Origin: an uncultured Candidatus Saccharibacteria bacterium
Lineage (GTDB): Bacteria; Patescibacteriota; Saccharimonadia; Saccharimonadales; Saccharimonadaceae
DNA length: 55,509 nucleotides
NCBI GenBank assembly: GCA_947367795.1
Contig: CANBER010000004.1
Span: 1 to 55,509, forward strand
Direction: 5' to 3'
Part shown: one piece after another, positions 8,139 through 16,797 of the stretch
How the letters are laid out: each line of letters starts with the position of its first letter
Position numbering within the stretch: the first letter of the stretch is position 1
Notes under the pieces: generated by a model
Databases searched by the model: none
The model's input: the letters and a program-made list of their open reading frames with translations, nothing else
What the model was told of the DNA's origin: nothing
Position numbers and translations under genes: made by a program

Positions 8139-9506
8139 ATGTTTGGCGTGTGGAAAAATGTTCTAGCCGAAGTCGAGCAGGTGATCCCGCGAGAACAATT
8201 TTCAACCTGGTTTACGGGTACTGAACTAGTATCGATCGAGGATGGGGTGGTGACAGTAGGAGTGCCGAATGTTTTTAAAATTAAACAGTTACAAGTAAAA
8301 TATTCAGAAGTACTCAAGACCGCTTTTAGCCACAACAACGTCGAAGTAAAGCAATTGTCATATATTGTACAGGGTAACAATAAGACCAAAGTGCGATCAG
8401 GGGAGATTACATCCACACCAACAGCGATTGGAGGGACGGCGAGGGTTAGTTCCCTGGTTAGAAAAAATAAAACTCCAAATAGTCTACAGACTGGGCTAAA
8501 TCCAAAATATAATTTGGATAATTTTGTAACTGGCACTAATAATATTTTGGCTGTGAGTGTGGCGCGCAACATTGTAGATCAACCAGGTGAAAAATATAAT
8601 CCGTTCTTCCTTTACGGTGGGCCAGGACTGGGTAAAACTCACCTAGTACACGCAATTGGTAACGCTCTAGTCGCCAAAGACGCGAAAATAAAAATCCAAT
8701 ATATGGCGGTGTCTGGGTTTTATTCTGATTTTATTAAAGCAGTACAAAATAAAACGACGGCGGAGTTTCGGCAAAGATTTCGAGCACTAGACGTGTTAAT
8801 CATTGATGATTTTCAGATGATTATGGGAAAAGACGCGTCGCAAGTGGAGTTTTTCGATATATTTAATGAACTCTACGGGATGAACAAACAGATTATCGTG
8901 ACATCAGATCGGTTACCGGATCAAATTAAAAAAATCGACGAGCGTTTGGCTTCACGCTTGTCGTGGGCGGGGACGTTTGATTTGCAGTTGCCACAATTTG
9001 AAGACAAATGTGCGATTTTGCGAGCCAAGGCGGAGTTTAGCGGAATAGAGATAGAAGATGAGGCGATCGAATATTTGGCGGAAAACGTGAAAACTAACAT
9101 CCGCGATCTTGAGGGGGAGTTTAATCATTTATTAGCGGTGGCAGACTTGAAAGGAATTACTCCGCTTGAGGTAATCAATGAGGGATACGTGAACACTAAT
9201 AAAGGGATGCGGTCAAAGACAGTGTCGCCAAGGTTAGTGGTGGAAAAGGTGGCGAAGTTTTATCAACTAACACCAAAAGAAATGTGCAGCAAGAGTCGGG
9301 TGGCGAATATTAAGAACGCGCGTCAGGTGGCAATGTATATTTTGTCGCGGGAGCTCGGCATGAGTACGCCAAAAATTGCGGCGGAGGTTGGAGTGAAGGA
9401 TCATACAACTGTAATGCATGGGATTAAAAAAATTGAGGGTGATTTGAAACTGAATTTTACGCTACGCGATCAAATTGCGGCACTGAGGGAGAAAATTTAT
9501 GGATAG
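8139..9506 (+). CDS. dnaA: chromosomal replication initiator DnaA
   Basis: 455 residues, normal length. Domain I (1-80) starts WKNVLAEVEQVIPREQFSTW; a short linker follows. The AAA+ domain has Walker A GGPGLGKTH (about 163-171), Walker B DVLIIDDFQM (about 215-224) and the sensor region LASRLSWAG. Domain IV carries the DnaA signature VGVKDHTTVMHGIKKIE (about 423-439). DnaA melts oriC and loads the helicase. First gene of dnaA-dnaN-recF; the gap to dnaN is full of DnaA boxes. Confidence 0.98.
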   Translation: MFGVWKNVLAEVEQVIPREQFSTWFTGTELVSIEDGVVTVGVPNVFKIKQLQVKYSEVLKTAFSHNNVEVKQLSYIVQGNNKTKVRSGEITSTPTAIGGTARVSSLVRKNKTPNSLQTGLNPKYNLDNFVTGTNNILAVSVARNIVDQPGEKYNPFFLYGGPGLGKTHLVHAIGNALVAKDAKIKIQYMAVSGFYSDFIKAVQNKTTAEFRQRFRALDVLIIDDFQMIMGKDASQVEFFDIFNELYGMNKQIIVTSDRLPDQIKKIDERLASRLSWAGTFDLQLPQFEDKCAILRAKAEFSGIEIEDEAIEYLAENVKTNIRDLEGEFNHLLAVADLKGITPLEVINEGYVNTNKGMRSKTVSPRLVVEKVAKFYQLTPKEMCSKSRVANIKNARQVAMYILSRELGMSTPKIAAEVGVKDHTTVMHGIKKIEGDLKLNFTLRDQIAALREKIYG

Positions 9507-9872
9507 TATGGAGCTAGTGACCCCTGTTAATGCTAGTGTGTTCGGTTTTTTGAGCTTGTTCGGGTATTTTAATGTTCGGGTTTTAGCATTTGTTCGGGTA
9601 TTTGATTGTTCGGGTTGTTCGGTAGATTTTGTGGAAAAATTGTGGGAAAACTTGCGAAAAACTCTGTGGATTAATTGTGGGAAAAGTTTTTTAGATTTGT
9701 GGAAAAAGTGGTTTTACACAACTAGAGGGCTAGTTTTCCACGAATTGTGCAAAATTGTGGAAAGTTTTACACGGGATTTTACACATAAGTTATTCTCTGT
9801 TGGGGAGGAGTTTTGCACATTTTCCACAGGGTTTATTACTACTATTATTAATATATTTAGGAAGGAAGGAAA
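9507..9872. other. oriC: DnaA-box cluster between dnaA and dnaN
   Basis: This 366 bp non-coding gap holds about ten near-identical DnaA-box-like words in both orientations, e.g. TGTGGAAAA at 9630-9638 and 9698-9706, TGTGGGAAA at 9641-9649 and 9676-9684, TGTGGATTA at 9665-9673, TTTTCCACG near 9734, TTTTGCACA and TTTCCACAG near 9811-9828. An AT-rich stretch (9836-9860) next to dnaN could be the unwinding element. Clustering of DnaA boxes beside dnaA is the classic bacterial origin arrangement. An open frame crosses the region but its codons are simply the boxes. Confidence 0.85.
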
Positions 9873-10976
9873 ATGAGGGTTAAAATCATTCAAGAAAAAT
9901 TAGCCAAGGCACTTAATGGAGTCAGTAGGGTGGCAGGAGGGAGATCAACGTTGCCGATCTTGAGTAATGTTTTAGTGAGGGTAGATGAAAGTAAGGTTAG
10001 TCTCACGACAACCAATTTGGATATGGCAGTAGTGAGTTATTTACCAGCGACACAGAGTGAAGTTGGGGCGGTGACGGTGCCGGCGAGGTTAGTGGCGGAA
10101 TTTGTGGGAAATTTGCCAAGGGGTGAAGTGGTAGATATTGAAGCGAATGGAGAAAAGGTGACTATTAAGGCGGCGGGTTATGTTTCGACGATTAATGGGG
10201 CGGCGGCGGAAGATTTTCCGGAGTTACCAGAGATTGAAGACGAGAAGGTGGTGAAATTCCGGATGGGGGCGGAAGAATTTAAGGAAGGGTTGGCACAAGT
10301 GATGGTGGCGGCGAGCAATGATACAACACGTCCGGCGTTGACTGGGGTATATTTTAATACGGCGGATGGTGCTCTATATTTGGCAGCGACCGATGGTTAT
10401 CGCTTAGCGGAGCGAAGGTTTATAGAGAAGGTGGAAGCGGAGGTGATGGCAATTGTGCCAACTTCGAGTTTGCAAGAGGTAGTGAGAAATTTGGGGGAGG
10501 ATGTGGGTGAGATTGAGATTTGGTTTGATGAGACACAAGTGAGGTTTAGACTGGGTGATATTGAGGTGACGTCAAAGTTAATTGATGGTTCGTTCCCTGA
10601 TTATCGGCAGTTGATTCCGAAAGAAACGGAAATAAATTTGAAAGTAAAGCGAGACGAATTGACGCGAATTACAAAGTTAGCGGCGCTGTTTGCGAAGGAA
10701 GTGGGCGGATCGATTATCTGCGAGGCGAGGGCAGAAAAGAATGAATTTTTGGTGTCGTCGGTGGCGAATGAGCTAGGAGAGAATACTTCGGAGATTAAAA
10801 CAGAGATAGATACGGATGGAAAGGTGACTCTGAACTCGAGGTTTTTGCTAGACGCGTTAAATGTTTTGGATGGAAAAGAGGTGGAGTTTGGGTTTTCGAA
10901 TAAACTGGATCCAGTGGTGCTGAGGGGTAAAGGGGTGGAAAAATATGTGCATATTATTATGCCACTGAAAGGATAG
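9873..10976 (+). CDS. dnaN: DNA polymerase III beta sliding clamp
   Basis: 367 residues, normal length, three repeated clamp folds. Recognisable segments include an N-terminal MRVKIIQEKLAKALNGVSR, TRPALTGVYF at about 152-161, LAATDGYRLAERR at about 170-182, and the C-terminal YVHIIMPLKG. It forms the dimeric ring tethering polymerase to DNA. Ribosome site AAGGAAGGAAA directly precedes the ATG. Confidence 0.98.
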   Translation: MRVKIIQEKLAKALNGVSRVAGGRSTLPILSNVLVRVDESKVSLTTTNLDMAVVSYLPATQSEVGAVTVPARLVAEFVGNLPRGEVVDIEANGEKVTIKAAGYVSTINGAAAEDFPELPEIEDEKVVKFRMGAEEFKEGLAQVMVAASNDTTRPALTGVYFNTADGALYLAATDGYRLAERRFIEKVEAEVMAIVPTSSLQEVVRNLGEDVGEIEIWFDETQVRFRLGDIEVTSKLIDGSFPDYRQLIPKETEINLKVKRDELTRITKLAALFAKEVGGSIICEARAEKNEFLVSSVANELGENTSEIKTEIDTDGKVTLNSRFLLDALNVLDGKEVEFGFSNKLDPVVLRGKGVEKYVHIIMPLKG

Positions 10977-11022
10977 AAATATATCGTTTGTATAGTAAAA
11001 TGATAGTTATTGTATATCAAAG

Positions 11023-11055
11023 TTATCCACAATGTATATATAAGGTTGTGGAAAA
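11023..11055. promoter_or_regulatory. DnaA boxes upstream of recF
   Basis: A perfect consensus box TTATCCACA (11023-11031) and TGTGGAAAA (11047-11055) lie in the 79 bp dnaN-recF gap, the second touching the recF start codon. Confidence 0.6.
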
Positions 11056-12081
11056 ATGGTGATTAGGTGTGTAAAACTGACGAATTTTAGGAGTCATAAG
11101 GAGTTTTTGTTGCAATGTAATCCACGGACTACGCAGATTGTGGGGGAAAATGGGTGTGGAAAAACGTCGATTCTCGAAGCGATTTATGAGGTGATGCAAG
11201 GGAAGAGTTTTCGGGCGGTGGATCGGGAGATTTTAAAGAGAGGCGCCCCATATTATCGGGTGGAGATGGAATATGAAGACGGGCGGAAAGTGGTGGCAGT
11301 GTTTGATGGTGAAAAAAAGGAATTCTTGGCGGAAGATAAGAAGAGTCGAAGGTTACCAAAGAAAGCGAAATATCCAATAGTGTTATTTGAGCCGGATGAT
11401 CTGAATTTGGTGGGAAGTAGTCCGACGAGGCGGAGGAATTATTTTGATCGGATGTTTGGACAGTTGTCGGAGCAATATGGAGTGGCGCTGGCGCGATATA
11501 ATAAGGCACTGAAACAAAGAAATGAGCTCCTGAAACAGGAGCGAGTAGATGTGGGTGAGGTGTTTTCGTGGAATGTGCTTTTAGTAAAGCATGGAATGGA
11601 ACTACATCGGGTAAGAACAGAGATGGTGGGGTGGGTACGGGAAAAAATAACTGAGGTGTATCGATCGATTGCCGAGAATTTGGATGAAGTGAGCTTGGAG
11701 TATGTGAGTGAGGTGGGAAGTGAGAGTGAATTCTTAAGTAGATTAGAGCGGGATTTTGAAAGAGATAGAATCATAGGTCACACAGGTTATGGAGTGCATC
11801 ATGATAATTATGAGTTTATTTTTAATCAGAACAAGGCAGACGGGTCAGCGAGCCGGGGCGAGGTGAGATCGATGGTGGTGGCGTTGAAATTTATTGAGGC
11901 GGAAATGATAATGCAAAGATTGGGACAGATGCCGGTGGTGTTATTGGATGATGTGTTTTCGGAGTTGGATGAAGTGCGACAGAAATGTTTAGTGAGAAAC
12001 TTTCAGAATAATCAAGTGATTTTGACGGCGGTGGAGGGGCAGGATGATTTGTCGGAGTGTGTGGTGATTAGGAGGGGCTAG
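11056..12081 (+). CDS. recF: DNA replication and repair protein RecF
   Basis: 341 residues. SMC-like ATPase: Walker A GENGCGKTS (about 30-38), the ABC-type signature region ASRGEVRSMVVALKF (about 264-278), Walker B PVVLLDDVFSELD (about 296-308). RecF loads RecA at gaps with RecO and RecR. No good ribosome site is visible; a DnaA-box-like sequence abuts the ATG. Its last 4 nt overlap the end of the convergent PEGA gene. Confidence 0.96.
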   Translation: MVIRCVKLTNFRSHKEFLLQCNPRTTQIVGENGCGKTSILEAIYEVMQGKSFRAVDREILKRGAPYYRVEMEYEDGRKVVAVFDGEKKEFLAEDKKSRRLPKKAKYPIVLFEPDDLNLVGSSPTRRRNYFDRMFGQLSEQYGVALARYNKALKQRNELLKQERVDVGEVFSWNVLLVKHGMELHRVRTEMVGWVREKITEVYRSIAENLDEVSLEYVSEVGSESEFLSRLERDFERDRIIGHTGYGVHHDNYEFIFNQNKADGSASRGEVRSMVVALKFIEAEMIMQRLGQMPVVLLDDVFSELDEVRQKCLVRNFQNNQVILTAVEGQDDLSECVVIRRG

Positions 12082-12743
12082 GGCAGAGGTTCTGGGGGGA
12101 CGTAAGAATAAATGATTTCGTAATCGTTGGGGTTGAAACCTTTCTCGCGGATGAGATTAATGGCGCGGTCGCGGTTCCCTCCTGTGCTGTCGGTGATTTT
12201 GAGACAGAAGTCGGATTTACAAGATTTGAATTTACCGTAGTCAATACGGAATTCGGTCCAAGCGAAAGTTTCGGGATCAGATTCGACGACGATGATGGGG
12301 AGGATGTTAGTAATGGGGTGTTCATCAGTATATTCGGTGGCGGATTTGGTGGCCAGGTAGTCGACAATGGTCTGCATGCGAGTACCTTCACGGGTGTTTT
12401 GTTGGTAGAAATTGGATCTGTCGGAATTAGGCGTGAGGTAGAGATAGAGGTCAGTGGCTTGATCGGGTGAGAGTTCAAGGGTGATTTCCTGAGATTCGAA
12501 ACCATCGGCGGAAATCTTGGCAGTGTAGTTTCCTGGGTAATATTTAATGGTGGTATCGGTGGAGAATTTGTGATGATCGATTTCGACGGTGGCAAAAGTG
12601 GGGGCGACGAGGATATTGACGGTGGCGGTTTTATGAGAATTGTCGATGGCAAAGAAGATGCTTAGACCAATTATGACGAGAAAAAGAATACTGGCAAAAA
12701 TGAGGACGATCTTGCGGTTGTGGATGAGGTGGGACTTTTCCAT
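12078..12743 (-). CDS. membrane-anchored PEGA-domain protein
   Basis: 221 residues. One membrane helix (about 11-33) after a short basic N-terminus, then a PEGA-like beta domain (about 40-110, with TVNILVAPTFATVEID and GNYTAKISADGFE), then an uncharacterised domain with two cysteines. PEGA domains are extracytoplasmic and often in cell-wall proteins. Last gene of the leftward T4SS-like operon, 3 nt after the hydrolase gene; an accessory wall or channel factor is plausible but unproven. Confidence 0.7.
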   Translation of the reverse strand: MEKSHLIHNRKIVLIFASILFLVIIGLSIFFAIDNSHKTATVNILVAPTFATVEIDHHKFSTDTTIKYYPGNYTAKISADGFESQEITLELSPDQATDLYLYLTPNSDRSNFYQQNTREGTRMQTIVDYLATKSATEYTDEHPITNILPIIVVESDPETFAWTEFRIDYGKFKSCKSDFCLKITDSTGGNRDRAINLIREKGFNPNDYEIIYSYVPPEPLP

Positions 12744-12746
12744 GAT

Positions 12747-14117
12747 TTAGCTTCCTCCTATATAGCGAAAGATACGCCAAGATACACCATTGCTTTTGGG
12801 GCTATATCCACCAATATCGGCGGAACGGCTACACATGGAGGCTGAGGCGACACCGAAGGAGCCGTCAGATTTTTGGACGTAGATACCGACGTGACCACTG
12901 GCGCTACCGCCGGTGTATTTGACTCCGAGAATATCGCCAGGTTGGAGATTAGAGGTATTACCGAGGTTTTCAATTTCTTCGTAGAGGTTAGATTTTGCCA
13001 TATAATCGACGGCTGTAGCGGCACCGGCTGCAGGAAAATTGGGGTCAGCTTCGGAATAACGCATGACTGTGGCGAGGAAGCGATCGCAGGCAGCACCAAT
13101 ACCCTCGCAGTTTCCGGAACCAGTCCAGAGTCCGACGGCGCGGAGAGCGTTACGGTAACTGTCGGTGGGGGTGGTGCCGTGGCCACGTTCGGCCCAACTG
13201 AGTTCAATTGCAGTAGCATTAATACCATTAGTACCTCCTCCGCCAGCAGCGGCACCATTGGTCCCAACGATACAAGTAGCATTAGTGCCAGAAATCGTGG
13301 TGTCATAAGCAGGAGAATTAGATCCCGCGGAGTTGTTCGCGGCATTTGTGAGCATTTCTGGATGCTCTATGGCTAGCTCGGCGGTAGTCTTCCAACCCTT
13401 TTCTTCCGCGCGATTAATGATGGCGGTGATAAGGGGGGCGATGTTGTTGTAGTATGTTGCAGAAGAAGCATAGCCTGAGTCCCAGATAGTTTGAAGATAA
13501 TCGTAGGGGTTGGTGATGTTGTTACGGGTGGTTGGGTTACCATATGAGCTGGGTTTGGGGGAGAAACTGGGGGAATAATTATTTTGGAAAACACCATGCG
13601 CGCGATAAGTGGCTGTTATACGGATGTTTTCGAAATATCCACGCCAACCGGCCATAGGAGTATCATAGTAGTGGGCTCTATCAGGGTTGGAATCAAAAGC
13701 TCCAATACCGAAAAAGTTATTGCGGTTGAGGGCGAAATTGCTTCTGCCGGCGTCAGATTCATTGATTCCCTGTGCGACGACTGCTTCCCAAGGTATGCCG
13801 TATTGAATAGACAATGATTCGGCGATGTCGTGATATTGATCGACGAAATTGGCTTGATAGGGGTAAAGACCGGCAGATGCAGTACCGCTGACGCTTCCTA
13901 CACCCACGATACATTCGGTGACACCTTTGGGGTCATAATAATAAATACCGTTAGCATCGTAAAAATCAAGGATACTACTGGGGAGAGTGTAGCCAGGGGC
14001 GTTATTATTGGTTGATTCTGTGATAGCAGAGGTAGGAATAATAAGGAGGGTGGCCAGTAGACAACTAAGACCGACTCGAGAAATGATCTTAGTTTTAAGA
14101 GTGGAGTGGTGGATCAT
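12747..14117 (-). CDS. secreted peptidoglycan hydrolase: glucosaminidase + CHAP/NlpC-type domain (VirB1-like role)
   Basis: 456 residues. Signal peptide at 1-32. Residues about 90-240 match the mannosyl-glycoprotein endo-beta-N-acetylglucosaminidase family: GIPWEAVVAQGINESDAG with the catalytic Glu, then NNFFGIGAFDS and GWRGYFENI. Residues about 325-456 look like a Cys-His amidase or CHAP/NlpC-P60 domain: GAACDRF, then LQPGDILGV and SGHVGIYV carrying the candidate His. Such two-domain enzymes open the wall for T4SS assembly (the VirB1 job in Gram-positive systems). Its start overlaps the stop of the 893-residue membrane protein by 4 nt, binding it to the T4SS operon. Confidence 0.85.
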   Translation of the reverse strand: MIHHSTLKTKIISRVGLSCLLATLLIIPTSAITESTNNNAPGYTLPSSILDFYDANGIYYYDPKGVTECIVGVGSVSGTASAGLYPYQANFVDQYHDIAESLSIQYGIPWEAVVAQGINESDAGRSNFALNRNNFFGIGAFDSNPDRAHYYDTPMAGWRGYFENIRITATYRAHGVFQNNYSPSFSPKPSSYGNPTTRNNITNPYDYLQTIWDSGYASSATYYNNIAPLITAIINRAEEKGWKTTAELAIEHPEMLTNAANNSAGSNSPAYDTTISGTNATCIVGTNGAAAGGGGTNGINATAIELSWAERGHGTTPTDSYRNALRAVGLWTGSGNCEGIGAACDRFLATVMRYSEADPNFPAAGAATAVDYMAKSNLYEEIENLGNTSNLQPGDILGVKYTGGSASGHVGIYVQKSDGSFGVASASMCSRSADIGGYSPKSNGVSWRIFRYIGGS

Positions 14118-16795
14118 GCTACGTAGCTCCGGTTGCGAACGTCGGTATATATAATATGTTCAGTGATTAGTTTAACTGGCGTGAGTTTGGTATCTTCATC
14201 GAAATGAATTTTTTCGGAAGTAATTTCAGAAACTATAGTGGTGCTGTTTTTATAATCGGTGGTGTCTCCAGTCATGGCGAGGCGAGAGCTGGCGTCGTAG
14301 TGGTCAAGGAAGTTATAATAGGCGATAACATCGAGGGCGAGTTCGGCATCTTCAGGACTAAGGCCACTGATGCGAGCAAGGGTACCTTTAGGGCTAGTAT
14401 CAAGAGGGTGCTCAGCTTCGTATTTGTCAAGGTATTGGCTGATAGTGCTGGGTTCTCCACTCATTTGGGCAAGGATACGCTCATCTTCGACATAACGTTG
14501 GTAATAACGATATTTGGAATTCCATTCGGGATTAGTGTCTGTATTATTGACGCAGTTTTTTCCGGTGGCCCAATTCATGTTAGTGATATCTTCGGTGGCG
14601 CCAATAAACGATAGTAAATCACCGATTTTTGGCCAAGCACTAAAGAAATTAGTGACGGCGTTTCCAGAGCGTAGCTCGTTGAGAATGTTGGCGTCAACGA
14701 TACCGATGGGAGAGTCACGATTGGCGCAGTAGGAGATATATTTAGCGAGGTCGCTGTTGTCTTTGATTTTGCAATTGCCGTTATCGTCACAGTCGTGGAC
14801 TTCGCTTTTAATGGCGTCGACATAACTTGGGTCGTCGGGGGAGATGTCAACAAGACTAAGATCGGTGGTGGTGATAGGATTGCAGAAAACGTCTCCGACG
14901 GCTCCAACTCGGGCGAGGTCGGGGCAATTACCAAATGTAGTCATATAATTATTGCTGGCGGCGTAGGTATTACCAGTGAGTGAGGCAATAGCTTTAGAAG
15001 TATTGCGCATGATAGTGTTAATATTGTTGGTTTGTTTAGAGAAAGTGATTGGAAGAAAACTGTAAGCGATGCTACCAAGGAAAGTATGACGGGATGAGGT
15101 GTCGAAGGGACTGAGTTCCATGCGGTCGATTTCGGCATCAAGTGCAAGGACACGTTGGGTTTCTTGGTGGTAGGCTTGAGCAGCTTTTTCAGAAGAATAT
15201 GATTGACCACTGCCACTACGTCCGTTACGGGTAAGGGTGGCAATAGTACCGTTGGAGTAGGTGTTGCCAAGAGGGATACCGGTGAGATTGGCAATATTGC
15301 TGGGAGTAAAGAAAGTGCGAGCGATGGTGGGGATCATGAACCCAAGGATGGATCCGAGTGCAAAGCTAGCAACAACTCCAGCCGCGGCTTTGAGGAAGAA
15401 AGTGCCGGCGATTTGGACGACGCCACTTCCAGGAATGAGAGAAATGATGAGGGAGGCGGCCGAAGTGGCAAGGGTGAGGTTGATACAGGTAGCCATGGTG
15501 GTAGGAGAGGTGGCAAATTTAAGAACGCGATCCATGATACTGCTTTCACGACCAAGGGAGAAATTGTTGGCTTCTAAGGGGTCAAGAGTGGCTCCAGCCA
15601 TGATAGATTGGAAAGCGGTGGCTTCGGTAGCGGCTCCGGTATAGGTGACGGTGCCGGGTTGATTAATTGTGAGGTTCCCTGCTTCCATTCCACTGGATGG
15701 AACGCTGCCGCTGTAGCTAATGTCATTATAATCTTCAACGGTATTCGTGGTGGTAGTAGTAAAGCTATTTAACATAGTGTTAAGTCCAGCTTCATTGCCA
15801 TATCCAGCCATGGTCTTGCTGACGTTTTCATTAAGACCCATAGCTAACTGGATGTTTTGATAGGTACGGGCAGCGGTAACAGCATTGGAGAGGATATTAA
15901 AGACGCCGAGGGCAGTACAAGCATAACTGACGGATTTCTGGACTTTGCTGGCGATACGGTTAATATAGTTACTGGCTTTGGTTTCAGGTGTATCGCCATC
16001 AACGTTTTGTTTGGTAGAAGTCTCGGGATCTGTTTCGGGGTTAGGATCGGGGTTATCCTCGGTGGCTTCTGGTTTTTCGTCATGAGTAGTGGTGAGATCG
16101 GCATCTCCATTAGCAGTGTCAATTTTATCGTCGATGATTTTGTTGGAATTTTCAGCATCAACTGTAGAGTTGTTGGAGTTTTTGTAATCTTTGTAGAGAT
16201 TACGGCTGAGACCGAGTTTGTGTGCGATGCGTTGGAAGGCCTGATCGAAGAAGTTAGCGACGCGTCCGCGTTTGGCGGTTTTGTAAGCTGAGCGAAGTTC
16301 GGGGTTGTTGTAGTAAGCATTAAGAAAACCGTCGGCGTCATAAGTTTCGCCTCGGAAGGTGAGAGTAGTGTTGGCACCGGAGCCGTTAACGGTGAAACCT
16401 TGGCTGGTGAGACGGGCACGGAAGTTTTCACTCATGCGGCTATATTTGAGGGTGCCTTTCCAGGTGCTGGTGACACCACTTCCGCCTTGTAGTTTAAAAG
16501 CAGCGAGACGAGCACTGCGAGCAGCGTAGCTTGTGTAGCCGGTATCTCCAGTTTCGATAAAAAGAGCGGAGATGGCCGGTCCAAGGAGTGAATGAGAAGA
16601 AGCGAGAAAAGTACAGCCACCGATGATAAGACCAAAAACGAAGACAAATGCAAAGATGCCGCCTTTTTTCTTTTTGCCTTTAGTCTGAATATTTTTGTCA
16701 CTAGAGTCGGATTTACCAGTACCACGATAAAAGGAGGGCTCAGCATTAGAGAGAGCATTGTTTTCGGCATTTCTGAGGATAGCTTCACCGGGCAT
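14114..16795 (-). CDS. large T4SS-associated membrane protein
   Basis: 893 residues. A Lys-rich cytoplasmic segment (about 35-45) is followed by a membrane helix (about 46-68); an Asp/Asn/Thr-rich low-complexity region lies at about 215-280. Several hydrophobic segments at about 285-315 and 425-490 look like membrane passes, and the C-terminal third contains many Cys residues (DCDDNGNCK, CANRD) typical of an extracytoplasmic domain. I cannot place it in a named family from sequence alone. It sits 2 nt after virB4 and overlaps the hydrolase gene, so a structural subunit of the secretion channel is likely. Confidence 0.65.
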   Translation of the reverse strand: MPGEAILRNAENNALSNAEPSFYRGTGKSDSSDKNIQTKGKKKKGGIFAFVFVFGLIIGGCTFLASSHSLLGPAISALFIETGDTGYTSYAARSARLAAFKLQGGSGVTSTWKGTLKYSRMSENFRARLTSQGFTVNGSGANTTLTFRGETYDADGFLNAYYNNPELRSAYKTAKRGRVANFFDQAFQRIAHKLGLSRNLYKDYKNSNNSTVDAENSNKIIDDKIDTANGDADLTTTHDEKPEATEDNPDPNPETDPETSTKQNVDGDTPETKASNYINRIASKVQKSVSYACTALGVFNILSNAVTAARTYQNIQLAMGLNENVSKTMAGYGNEAGLNTMLNSFTTTTTNTVEDYNDISYSGSVPSSGMEAGNLTINQPGTVTYTGAATEATAFQSIMAGATLDPLEANNFSLGRESSIMDRVLKFATSPTTMATCINLTLATSAASLIISLIPGSGVVQIAGTFFLKAAAGVVASFALGSILGFMIPTIARTFFTPSNIANLTGIPLGNTYSNGTIATLTRNGRSGSGQSYSSEKAAQAYHQETQRVLALDAEIDRMELSPFDTSSRHTFLGSIAYSFLPITFSKQTNNINTIMRNTSKAIASLTGNTYAASNNYMTTFGNCPDLARVGAVGDVFCNPITTTDLSLVDISPDDPSYVDAIKSEVHDCDDNGNCKIKDNSDLAKYISYCANRDSPIGIVDANILNELRSGNAVTNFFSAWPKIGDLLSFIGATEDITNMNWATGKNCVNNTDTNPEWNSKYRYYQRYVEDERILAQMSGEPSTISQYLDKYEAEHPLDTSPKGTLARISGLSPEDAELALDVIAYYNFLDHYDASSRLAMTGDTTDYKNSTTIVSEITSEKIHFDEDTKLTPVKLITEHIIYTDVRNRSYVA

Positions 16796-16797
16796 AG

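Noticed and set aside
9499-9876. A 125-codon open frame between dnaA and dnaN
   Set aside because: Its codons are the repeated DnaA-box words; composition (Phe, Val, Trp, Cys rich) is not protein-like and the region is the expected oriC.
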